64,000 bases of DNA from Melastoma dodecandrum (taxonomy: Eukaryota; Streptophyta; Magnoliopsida; Myrtales; Melastomataceae). The position numbers and the translations under genes were made by a program. The stretch spans positions 2,356,001-2,420,000 of the forward strand of contig JARUPY010000397.1 of assembly GCA_029817715.1 (NCBI GenBank). The letters run 5' to 3'. Position 1 is the first letter of the stretch; each line of letters starts with the position of its first letter. The notes beneath the pieces were generated by a model. That model did no database searches. It was not told the DNA's origin and saw nothing but the letters and a program-made list of their open reading frames with translations. Shown here piece after piece: positions 12,297-23,045 of this stretch.

Positions 12297-15200
12297 TCAC
12301 AAAGCCTGAGTAGCTTCAAGCAGCAGCATTGATTTTCTTTTTTTCCTTTCTTTTAAAAGATATGAATAAAATAAGTCTTACCTTTGAGAGCGTTTTTCCA
12401 ATCCATAGGTGGTGGTGTCAGTTTGTCCATGTCTACCACCAGCTCATCCTTCGGTGGCTCTACCATGAGAAAATTGATACCTACATGAGACATGCAAAAA
12501 ACCCTACGGATCAGTCTTAGCAAGATAAGAACCCAACTCATTACCAAATTAGTCCCGCCTAATCATTTCAGAGATAGTTATTTTCCCCAAAGCAGGTACC
12601 AGTATAAAATTGTAAGGATATGATACTGTACTAGCAAATGGGTGAATGAGGCTAACATGAAGAGGGGCAGATCCCTCCCCCACCTTACCAGACTGCATTC
12701 ATGAATATGGACAAGCTCCATGATCACATGGAGGGGAGCCAAATTTCGCTGCACACCCGCTAGACCAATAAGAGAAAAAGGAAGAGGGGAAAAAAACAGA
12801 AATATCGCGTAGTGGAGATCGGACAGAAAATTGTGCATCACGAAAAGGAAATGTGGGAATTTCGGGGGCATGTTTCAGCGGGGAAAAGGATATGCAACAG
12901 CAACTAGACCAAAACCATGCTTTCATGGGTCGATAACAGTAAAATGTACCTCTCAAGATTAACAAACTAACCACCCAATCTTGCTCCGTCCACTCCCTGC
13001 TACAGTTCTCTGAAAGGGATTTGATGCCAGAAATCACTACTTCAATACTCAAAAAGTAGAACAGATAGGACTTATGGGGGAACATGCGGATGCATATGAA
13101 TTTGTCCTGCAAATTTTTGCATTAACCATTAGCTTTATACAGAGGAGGACACATCAAATGAAATATTGGACCCCCAAAATGAATTAAACAGATTTGAATT
13201 CCACTGGAGTGGGGACTGATAGGGATCAATCGTATCAATAAATATGGTCAAGCAAAAAGTTAACAGAATTTATGAAAGCGTATGTGTCAACCTCGAAGGT
13301 GGTTGTAACTGCAAGATTGTTCAGAAAGTCCAGTATAGCAATGTGCAATCCAATCAGATAAAATGCATTTGGTAGGAAAATAACTTATTCCTGGGTTTAG
13401 GTGCTACCAAGGAGCAAAGGAAAAATCGAATGGGGCCTTTCCCAAAAAAAAAAAAAAAAAGAAAATCATCTTACAGTATTAGAGTTCACAGTATGACAAG
13501 AGCATGTCCATCAAGGAGGTGTCAAGTAACAAAACATGTATGAGCTGTTATCCACCAATAAAGATTGATCTGCACACAACTGAATTAGACACGCTGCTTT
13601 CATCTCAGAGTTAAACACTGAATTACTCTTGCACAAAGGAAAATCTAAGTTCACCAAGGAATGTATATCGATCACCAGCATTTCGAATGTCTGGTGAAGA
13701 AGTACTCCATAGCAGTAATTCCGGAATCTGTAGTGTGGCTCCACATCCATCTCCGAGACCACAACCTACATTTAGGATTGTCAGAAGGTGGAATATAAGT
13801 TTGAGAGAGAGAGAGAGAGAGAGTTCTTCTCCCTTTGGGATAACATACCCCACCAAGCATATGATTTATTGCACTTCAGTTGCCATCAAGCACGTGAAGA
13901 CCAACCACACATCAGTTTGTATCAGGCGGATCATGATAAATCGCTATCTTCATAATTTTTCAGCCAAAGTCTACCATCATCACTGTTACTTGTATTGTTG
14001 CCCGAGTTCAATATTTGTCCATGGAATCCCCGTATCACATAGCTCCGGCCTTGCCCAGACAGTATGTCCAGAGCTTAAACAACAGTGCTAATAACAATCA
14101 ATCTTTACATGACAGACGGCAAATTTAATTTGCACGGTTGAACAGTAACAAATGACCACAAAATTGGGTGGAGCATATTCAGACAAAGGAGACAAAACCA
14201 ATGCAATGACCCGTCTATCAAATAAAAATCCAGACAAAATTGAGTCCCAAATAATTGGACCCTTTCTTTTTGAGCCAATCGTCAAGGCAAGCCTGATGCA
14301 GGATCAGTCAACAAACAAAGGCTGCCATTGTCTTTTGGTGAAACGGCAAATGGCTATTACCAGTGAAATATAGTATGAATCAACCCGGCCTACAGTAAGT
14401 TTGATAAGCGCCACGCAATTTCTCAAAGCTAAATAAATTAGAGATGACTAAATGAAAAATGGTTTGTCCCATGATGCAGAATTCAGAATCAGTAAAACCG
14501 ACGGCTAAATTATGGGTTTACGATCATACTCTTACTACCAGTGAAAATATAGTTGCTACAGCAGCCCAAAGGAAGGAACAAGACAAGCATTTTCATACTA
14601 AATAATGCAACATCATTTTCATTTCTTGCCATAAAGCCTCAGTAGCTCCTCTAGTCTATCTGGTTCCAAAAACATAGTCTCCTTTTTCTACATTAGCATT
14701 ATTTGTTTATCAAGAAAATAAGCAGTCCGATAATTTTAATAAAGCATGGCCATCCAAGTCCTCGCAATAATCGGTGGCCTATCACAACTGGAAGTGCACG
14801 ACCGAGCATCAAACAGTACGGAATTACAGGAGAAAGACAAAAGTTCCCAGTCCTGTTGCTGTAGGTACATTGGCCTTTCTTCTTTTCCAGTAGAAAGCTT
14901 ACAATGCGAGATGAAATATTTATCTATGAAGCAAAAGGGGCAATCACACGGAAGAAAGTTTCTCTATCTAGCATTATTAGCAGGGAGAAGAAACCATTTC
15001 AAGCCATCAATTTGTTCTGCAGATAAAGTTTGCAATGCCAATAGAATATTTCCATGATAAAAGAGCTAGGCGATAGCCACTGCATACGAAGAGCTTAACC
15101 TCACAGCTTTTCGAATGAAACTGAAAAATGCCATTTGAATTTCGAGCCAGGAAACTCATCCTCTGCACCTAGAAACTAGACGCTGGTAAACTGGATTCTT

Positions 15201-16067
15201 TTCCTCCATAAAGAATCAGAAAAGAAAATCACTTGTCCGTCTACATGGTTAACATAAAACTAAATGGACTCTCTACGTTACTTGGTAAGAAAATAAACGA
15301 GTTTGAAGGCTATTCCAAAAAATAGTGCAAGACCCAAAGTCCATAACAAATCATAAGAACATTGCTTCTTTCTTTCTTTTTTTTTTTTTTGCTTATGACG
15401 GTGTGATCATGGTCAGCTTAAACACACATTAACTAAATCCACAGAACGAAAGATAGTGGAAAGAACACTAATCCATAATTAACAGGAAGCTAAATTGAGT
15501 CTCCACATTACCTGGTAGGAAATAAAAATGAGTTTGGCTATTCCAAGAATATTGCAAGAAAAAGTCCATAACATAATTGACCACATCAGCTTAACACACA
15601 CCTATGCCTCAAATAAGACGGACACCAAGAAAAGGCATATGAAATCACAACCAATACGGAGTGGGACTTAAACATGACAAATTCAAGCCAACAACCCAAC
15701 GGCCCAACCATTGTGCCTCCCCTTAAGATTCACGAGATCATTGTTCCATACATAACATACGGAGAACCGTCTTATAAGGGGGAGCTACCCGAGCGATTCT
15801 TCGACAAGAAAGTGCATCATGCAGCAACGAACCAAAAAATAAAGAGGCAAATTCTTAATCGCGCAGAAAAGCATACCGCCACCGCCGTTGTCATCCTCAG
15901 CATCGCTCCACAAAATCAATCGCAGTCCGATCAATCACCAACATTCCACAAGGATCAACTAACTGCTCACTCGCACCCCCGCCGTGCTGCGCGCAATTCG
16001 TCGTGACCGGAGGATACCGGCTCCCGCGCACCGCCGGAAGGAATATCCCGGCGACTCGGTTCTGCAT
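12297..16067 (-). CDS. Possible small three-exon gene, about 70 aa, unidentified
   Basis: I do not recognise the product. On -, exon 1 would be 16067-15971 (ATG at 16067, donor GTGAGC). Exon 2 is 12480-12382 (acceptor ATGTAG, donor GTAAGA) and exon 3 is 12313-12297, ending in TGA. The lengths 97, 99 and 17 sum to 71 codons and the phases match at both junctions. Only one frame of exon 2 is open; it reads VEPPKDELVVDMDKLTPPPM, which looks like real protein rather than random sequence. The N-terminus starts MQNRVAGIFLPAVRGSRY, basic and free of acidic residues, as in a mitochondrial targeting peptide. The first intron of about 3.5 kb is long for such a small gene, exons could be missing, and exon 3 is the weakest part. 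Exon 2 alone is credible at about 0.6. Confidence 0.38.
12500..15960. other. Gene-poor stretch (intron of the candidate small gene, or intergenic)
   Basis: AT-rich with A-runs (13443-13458) and T-runs (15371-15390) and a (GA)n tract at 13803-13822. Two similar segments around 15250-15330 and 15480-15570 share phrases such as cattacttggtaagaaaata/cattacctggtaggaaataa, a degenerate direct repeat. No further coding sequence was recognised on either strand. Confidence 0.4.
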
Positions 16068-16079
16068 TTTCTGGAGCTG

Positions 16080-17540
16080 TTAATTTTTCCATATATGATG
16101 TTGGGCCATTAAGCCCAAAAGAAGTATTGGGCCAATTTCGTATCATCGGCCCAAACGTGTTTCAAATCCAGCCTATACAATGATGTGAATTTCAGTTTTC
16201 AAGTGAAGGGGACGATGATAGGGATAAGTTCAGAAGGCCACCCAAGTCCCGGAGAACTCGTTATTGTTATGGGTTAGGGACATATCAAACGAAATAGTCA
16301 ATGAGGGCCGATGAGATACGTGCCCAACTGTTCCAAAATAATTTGGGAAATATTTCGGGACATATGACATTAATTTTCAAAATTCACCTAATAATGTCTT
16401 AATTCCATCCATTCATTTATTTGATTATGGCTTTAAACCGTGAATAATGCTCCTTGCGAGGGTACACACAGTTTTGTTTATCGCATCACATGTAGCCACT
16501 TCTTAAGTACTACGCCGGTCGGAAACAAACGGAATCGGACACGTTAACGTGGATATGAAAAATATTTGGTGGTGGTGAAAAGGAGTGAGGGGCCGATGGA
16601 GAGGAATCCGGAGGATATGATTCCAAAGAAAAAAACGACCTTCGTAGTGTGGAAGGCTAAGAGCAAGGAAAGTGTGCATGACTTTGAAAGGAATCGTTCT
16701 AGAGGATAGCCAATAGAGTTGATATGAAAAGATAATTCCTAATATATTGTCCGGGATTAAAAAAATGCCTAATTTACCGTAAGTAAATCTGTTTCAAATA
16801 ACGGGACTAAAATTACAAAGATATAATAAATTGTGGCAAAATCGAAGTTAGAAATAACGATAGAGATGCACTTACAAATCTTGGTAAGTTCGGTTTTATT
16901 GAAAGTCGCTGCTTGAGACAATGACTTTTCAGTGATGCCGCTGTTTGAGACAGCAACTTTAAGTGAGTGTTGCATTCTCAAACAGCGACAATGATCAGAT
17001 ATTAGAACCATTTGCTTGAGAGAGAATTTTTTCTAAGTACTCATGTATCACTATTTGAAATAACGACTTTATCGTAATTTGTAATTTTATAAACAATAAA
17101 TTAGGGACGATAAATCAAGTGTATTTGAAACTCGAACCGTATTTTACAATTTTTTTCAAAACTAACAGTAGGAAGGTAAAAAAACCACTTCATTCATGTA
17201 TTTTGAAACACCATTCTATTAGCATCGGTCGTCCCATGTTGGAAGAAGACGTCGTCTCGTGTGCGAAATCCGCATAAAAATAGGGGGAGGCAAAGATTGA
17301 TGTTATGACGTGTCATGTTATGTACATATTCTCCTCCCCACCCACATGAGATTGAGAAGAAGAAACTGGAGGCAGTGGGGGTTGGATTGGAATAAGCATA
17401 AAATATCATAAATTAATAAAAAAAGAGACTCTTTATGCAAAAGGACGAGCTGAAATAAGAGTCCAGAGTCCCTCCCCTTCTTCACAAAACACAACTCCCA
17501 CCACTCCTAGACATCAACTTGGGGAGCCTCCTTACACTCG
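16080..17540. other. Intergenic region upstream of the receptor-kinase pseudogene
   Basis: No gene seen. It contains a perfect 12-bp inverted repeat at 16939-16950 and 16976-16987, surrounded by degenerate repeats of the same phrase (cgctg-tttgaga). This suggests a decayed repeat-bearing element. The last 150 bases before 17545 would be the old promoter and leader of the pseudogene. Confidence 0.4.
16939..16987. repeat. 12-bp perfect inverted repeat with degenerate copies nearby
   Basis: cgctgtttgaga at 16939-16950 and tctcaaacagcg at 16976-16987, with a loop of 25 bases. A related phrase, cgctgcttgaga, occurs just upstream at about 16907-16918. Confidence 0.6.
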
Positions 17541-17544
17541 TAAC

Positions 17545-20498
17545 ATGCACGCTTCTCCGGCTCTCCGTCGTGCCGTCCTAGCCCTCGTGGCGATCGCCCT
17601 GCTTCCCTCCAGCCTCCACAGGGTGGCTTATGGTGGGAAACAGTCGGAGTTCTTCGCCCCCTCCTCAAGAAATCCTTGTCGGGATACGCAATCTCTGATT
17701 GGGATAGTAAGCCCGAAAGCTTGTTCTGTAACTATACCGGGATAGTCTGCGATGGGGCAGGAGATGCCGTTGAGATGAACCTGAGCGGGTGGTCTTTGTC
17801 CGGGGAGTACCCTGATGGAATCTGCGAGTACTTGCCGAGGTTGCGGGTGCTAAGGCTAGGGGAGAACCGGTTTCGCAGAGGAGGCGAGTTCCTAAGAAGC
17901 ATCGTGAATTGTTCTCACCTGGAAGAGCTTAGCTTGTAGAAGCTGTACCACCCAGGGACCGTGCCGGATCTTTCGCCCATGGGATCTCTCAGGGTGATCG
18001 ACCTATCTTACAACTTGTTCACGGGCGGTTTCCCGATGTCGGTGTTTGAGTTAACGAATCTCATGGAGCTCAACTTCAATGAGAACAGCGGTTTCGACCT
18101 ATGGGAGCTACCTGACAACGTGTCGCGAATGAGCAGCCTCCAGTCCTTGATCCTGACGACGTGTATGTTACAGGGCCAGATACCTAAGTGGATAGGAAGC
18201 CTCACATCACTGGTTGATCTCGAACTCAGCGGGAACTACCTCTCTGGAGAAATCCCAAGGGAACTCGGGATATTGAGGAACCTGAAGCTGCTGGTTACTA
18301 CAATGAATTCACTGGCGGAATACCCGAGTCACTTGGGAACTTGACCGAGCTCCGTGATTTGGACATGTCGGTGAACCAGTCAACGGGAAGCATCCCGGAA
18401 TTGATATGCAAGCTCCCAAAGCTCGAGGTCCTACAGCTCTACAACAACAGCTTCTCGGGAGAAATACCAAGCGCTCTAGGCGACTTGACCACCCTGTTCA
18501 TCCTATCATTATACGACAACGTGCTCTCTGGGGAAATTCCTAGGAATCTTGAGAAGTTCTCGGGATGGTCCTCTTGGATATATCCGAGAACAGGTTTTCA
18601 GGTCCCTTGCCGGCAGAAGTCTGCCAGAGTGGAAAGTTGCAGTATTACCTTGTGTTGCAGAACTCATTTACTGGAGAGATCCCCTCGGTGTACGCTGATT
18701 GTCCGACGGTGCTGCGGTTTAGGGTCAATAACAACAACCTCACAGGTGAAATTCTAGAGGGAATTTTTGGTTTGCCTCGCACCTCAATCATCGACTTGAG
18801 CTACAACAATCTAAGTGGTCCTATAGCCAGAAGCATTGGAAATGCGAAGAACCTGTCAGAGTTGTTCTTGCAGCGCAACAATATATTAGGATCCCTGCCT
18901 CCAGAAATATCATCGGCCGTCAACCTTGTGAAGATCGACCTCAGCAGGAAAAAGTTTTCGGGTCCGATTCCTTCAGAGATCGGCCATCTTCGGAAGGTGA
19001 ATCTGCTCCTGATACAGTGCAACAGATTCGAGTCATCCATCCCTGATTCTCTCTCCTCGCTGAAGTTGCTAAATGTCCTCGATATCTCTGACAACCACCT
19101 GACGGGGAATATACCCGAGAGTCTGTGTGCGTTGCTGCCAAACTCCAATTTTTCGAGCAATCTACTTGCAGGCTCGATCCCTCCTTTCTTGGTCAAGGGA
19201 GGACTGGCCGAGAGCTTCTCGGGCAATCCTCAACTCTGTGTCTCAGTCTATATCGACACATCGGACAAACTTCCCAACAAAGCTACGACCGGAAAAGGGT
19301 CAACTCCGTCTGGGTGATCGGAATATCCTCACCTGTAATAATTTTTGGGTTCCTCCTGTTTCCCAAACGCCGATGTAGCCAAGTGAGACCCGGGAAGGAA
19401 GAGCATGAGATGTTATCCTCATCCTTCTTCTTCTATGATGTCAAGAGCTTCCACCGAATAAACTTTGACCACCGAGAGATCGTCGAGGCAATGGTCAACA
19501 AGAACATCGTTGGTCACGGGGGATCTGGCACAGTGAACAGGATAGAGATGAAAGGTGGCGAAGTCCTCGCGGTGAAGAAGCTATGGAGCAGGAGCACAAA
19601 GGATTTTGGCGACGGTTTCTTGGAGGACAATCTAGTCCTGAACCGAGAGCTGAAGACGGAGGTAGAGACTCTCAGGAACATTCGGCACAAGAACATTGTG
19701 AAGCCATACAGTTATCTGTCACCAGGGACTGCAATCTGCTTGTTTACGAGTACATGCCAAACGACAACCTCTACGATGCACTACACAAGGGGAGTTTCTT
19801 ACTGGAGTGGCCTACAAAGCACAAGATCGCGCTTGGGATCGCACAAGGGCTGGCCTACCTTCACCAAGACCTGGTGCCACCCATAATTCACCGAGACATC
19901 AGTCAACCAGCATATTACTCGATGTGGATTACCAGCCGGTGGCGGCGGATTTTGGAATTGCCAAGGTATTGCAGGCTCGGGGAGAGAAGGATTCTACCAC
20001 CACGGTTATTGCTGGAACTTGCGGGTACCTTGCTCCAGGTGCGTTAAACGAAATCGGGAAACAACAAGAACTTGATGTGCAGTTTAGATTCATTATCCAA
20101 GTCCTTAAAGATAACATATGAACTGAGCTGTCAATTTTGATCCTACAGAATACGCATGCTCGTCCAAGGCCACCACAAAGTGCGACGTGTAGAGCTTCAG
20201 GGTGGTGCTGATGGAGTTGATCACAGGAAAGAAGCCGGTAGAGCAAGAGTTAGGAGAGAACAAGAACATCATATACTGGATCTCGACCAAGGTCAACACA
20301 AAGGAAGGAACCCTGCAGCTTCAGGACAAACGAATATCAGGTTCCTTTGGCGAAAACATGATCCGTGTCCTGGGAATTGCTATCAGGTGCACGTTCAGCT
20401 CACCGGCCCTACGCCCAACCATGAACGAGGTCGTCCAGTTACTCACAGAGGCGGACCCCTGCAAGTTCGACACACGCAAGTCATCAGAAAAGGCCTAA
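17545..20498 (+). pseudogene. CEPR1: CEPR1/XIP1-like LRR receptor kinase, broken
   Basis: Intact CEPR1 is a plasma-membrane LRR receptor kinase that perceives CEP peptides. Nearly all of that layout is present: signal peptide (ATG 17545), N-terminal cap and LRRs (17690-19220), a transmembrane segment near 19310-19370, and a kinase domain to 20498. Kinase motifs include [40 protein letters not shown] and the C-terminal RPTMNEVVQLL. The kinase intron of this family is kept (20039-20148, CCAG/GTGCGT...CTACAG). The frame is broken at least eight times. There are stops TAG at 17937-17939 and 20190-20192. Frame changes occur near 17660, 18300-18340, 18560, 19300, 19700 and 19890, the last just after HRDI. 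It therefore cannot encode a receptor. Keeping the intron argues against a retrocopy and for decay of a once ordinary gene. Sequencing error is unlikely to explain so many lesions, since neighbouring genes are clean. Confidence 0.92.
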
Positions 20499-22650
20499 TA
20501 AATTATCAACTTTGGCCTAACCCATCAACAGATGAGAAGAAGATCACATCAGAGTTTTATGATCTAAGTAACTACTATGTTTTGTAGACTTCAGCCAATA
20601 ACAAGCTTTATGTTGGCAAAACTATACCTGGGTTTTTTCACTCTTTCCTACTTCTTGTAAATAAATTAGAAGAATAATGAATATCTGCGATGTACTATAA
20701 GATCGACAATGAGATCATTTCAGAAGTTCAGAGAAGCATGCAACACAAACATATTCTTCCTTTAAATTATTTGATTTTCCCCTGTGCTTCATCAGGAGAT
20801 GATAATGATGCAAAGGGAAAAGTGCGACTCACAAAAAAAATAGCAATAATAAAGAGAGGAGGATATCCCATGCACCTCTGGATCTGTAACCTAAGACCAC
20901 TAAAAGCCTACCTTTGAATGCAACTATCCTTTCTACCAAAAAAAAAGAGAGGAGGATCAAGTTTGAAGAAATAATTGCCAAGTGGAGGGACCCAATCCAT
21001 CATGAGGGTTCTGCAAAAAGAGAGAAAAGGAGTTCCTGATTCTGTACTGATAACATGCACTGATTGACCAACGAGCATCTTTTTCTCCATCTCAGAGATG
21101 GAGAACAAATTAGTGCAGAAAGCTTAATCAGGAATATCCCATATTATTTCCCTCTTCCCTTTCCAATTGAGCATAATTTCTTCTCTACAACGGAGGTTTT
21201 GCAGCAGTAAATGGGTTTCCCTTTTTGTGCTTCTTCCACTAGCAAAGATGGGAATGCATTTTTACCCTGTTAAAGCCACTCCTTAGTGACATGAGAATCC
21301 CTCCTCTGTCTACAACCACTCAAAAACACCTACCTTGTCAAAAGCTTCTTACCAGGGAGAATCACAAAAAAAACATATGCACTTGTCTACTGAACAATGT
21401 CAAAGTTTTTGCAACTGTATGTGAATCCAAACTTTTATTTTTTTGTCAGTGGGTTAAGGGATCCTTCTCAAAGAAGGCATATGATGCATTTGGAATTATA
21501 TACTCATCTTTTCCTGTCAGGATGATGGAGAGTCCATTAAAGAAAAGAAATAAAACAGAAAAAGGAACAATCTAAAGCTAGAAGCTTTTAACAAAAGGGA
21601 TTGCTAGGCGGTTCTCCTGCATAAGTTTGCTAACCAGACAAAATTTCAACTAACACAGCAGTGATGTTGATTTACAAGCATCAAACTGATCCACAACTGC
21701 AAGGTTTACTCCTTAATACTATTTGGGTGATGGTGCACAAGAACTATTATTGATGATGTCCAGATGTGAAATGGGAATTGCCTATATCCACTGAGATTTT
21801 ATTGCTCCTCCTTTAGTGCTAGTGACAACAACAGCAACTTCAGAGTCGATTCTCTGAATGACCTAAATAAGTAGCATTTATCTGTACTGCAGATGTAAAT
21901 GCTCAGTCTATCCATAGGGGACAATAGCAAGTGCATTTGCTAAATTCTTAATAGTAGTCCCATCAGCATCTAATTACCAATAATAATGCGAATTTTATTA
22001 TTAATGGAACAACATATAAATGAATTTTATGCTATATTTGGGAGTCCTCCCATGTGGTTGAGAAAAGAAATACATAAAGCGAGAAAAATGAAGTATAATA
22101 TGCAAGTCCTCCAAATAAAAAACAATAGAAAACAGGTAGAAAGTGTTTCATTATTTTAAAAAGTATTGTGATGGTAGGTAGCACAGGGAATCGTGTTTTT
22201 CCATGATAAAACATTTTCCCACCAAACCCAAGGTTCCCAAATGAAGCATTAAGCGCTCCGTGATTATTGATCAAGTACTAAATCCTGACAACCTAGACAA
22301 GAAAATTACCACCAGTAGAGGACATTGAACATTTACATAACCTCTAACCTCTTTTTTTTCGAAACTTTGGACATACAAGCAGATGCAATGAATCACCATT
22401 GGAAAGAGGTTGGTTCCATACAACGAATTGGATCAACTTCATTATTACATGAATACTCCATTGGCATGGGAACCAGAACAACGGAAAGGCATCGTCCAAA
22501 AATTTTCATACTTACAATAGGAACGACTTAATAGTGAATGGTCGGGGAAGAAGTAGGCCGGTACAGCTCATTGACATATTTCATGCTTAGGAAATGCAAA
22601 AACTAGTTGCAAAGGCTCGGAGTTAACTTTCACAAATGTGGGCAGACTAA
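20499..22650. other. Intergenic region, no gene recognised
   Basis: AT-rich sequence downstream of the CEPR1-like pseudogene. Apart from a tiny LINE tail (20851-20957) nothing is recognised; the ORFs are short and featureless. Confidence 0.5.
20851..20957 (+). mobile_element. 79-bp 5'-truncated L1 LINE tail with 14-bp target duplication
   Basis: The insert 20865-20943 is bounded by perfect direct repeats aaagagaggaggat at 20851-20864 and 20944-20957 and ends in an A-run. Its body (ggatctgtaacctaagacc... and ctatcctttctacc) matches the 3' end of the larger LINE in this window at about 26190-26260 (ggatctgtaacctaaaacc... ctatccttcactaccc). It is therefore a severely 5'-truncated copy of the same LINE family, inserted in + orientation. 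Confidence 0.82.
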
Positions 22651-22660
22651 AGAAACCCAA

Positions 22661-22795
22661 GGGGACAACCCAGTGGTCAGAGCATTAAGGATTCACTTGG
22701 GAATCCCAAGTTCGAACCTCAGCAGCCGTGTTGCGTCTTGTAACTTGCAAAAAATCGGTGGAGATGAAAATGAAAGAAATAATCAGGTAAACCAA
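22661..22795 (+). mobile_element. tRNA-derived SINE remnant
   Basis: It begins ggggacaacccagtggtcag, with a box-A-like phrase (agtggtcagagc), and has box B agttcgaacct at about 22709-22719, the spacing of a tRNA promoter. The head resembles the SINE at 42087-42264 (both share gtggt, ggattc.ctt and a ttcgaa box B). The 3' boundary is approximate and no clean target duplication is seen, so it is probably old. Confidence 0.55.
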
Positions 22796-23045
22796 TACAT
22801 ACCATTGCCATACTAGTTCGTACATAATTTCACATCTAGATAAGATTAAAACACATGGATGAATAGCCAACTAGTTGTTCACTTGGCAATGATTAATCGT
22901 ACCTTTGACTTACATTTGCAAGTAGCCAACAACAGTCACACGGCTAGCTGGAATATGCGTGGACCCAATCGTGGCCCTTGGGGTAATTACAGCCGTTCTC
23001 GATCCTTTCATCTCACTAGTGCAAAGGAGTTGTTCTTGATATTGA

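Noticed and set aside
12699..13112. 137-codon ORF on -
   Set aside because: Aromatic and Ser-rich random-looking sequence with no homologous feel; it lies in the candidate intron.
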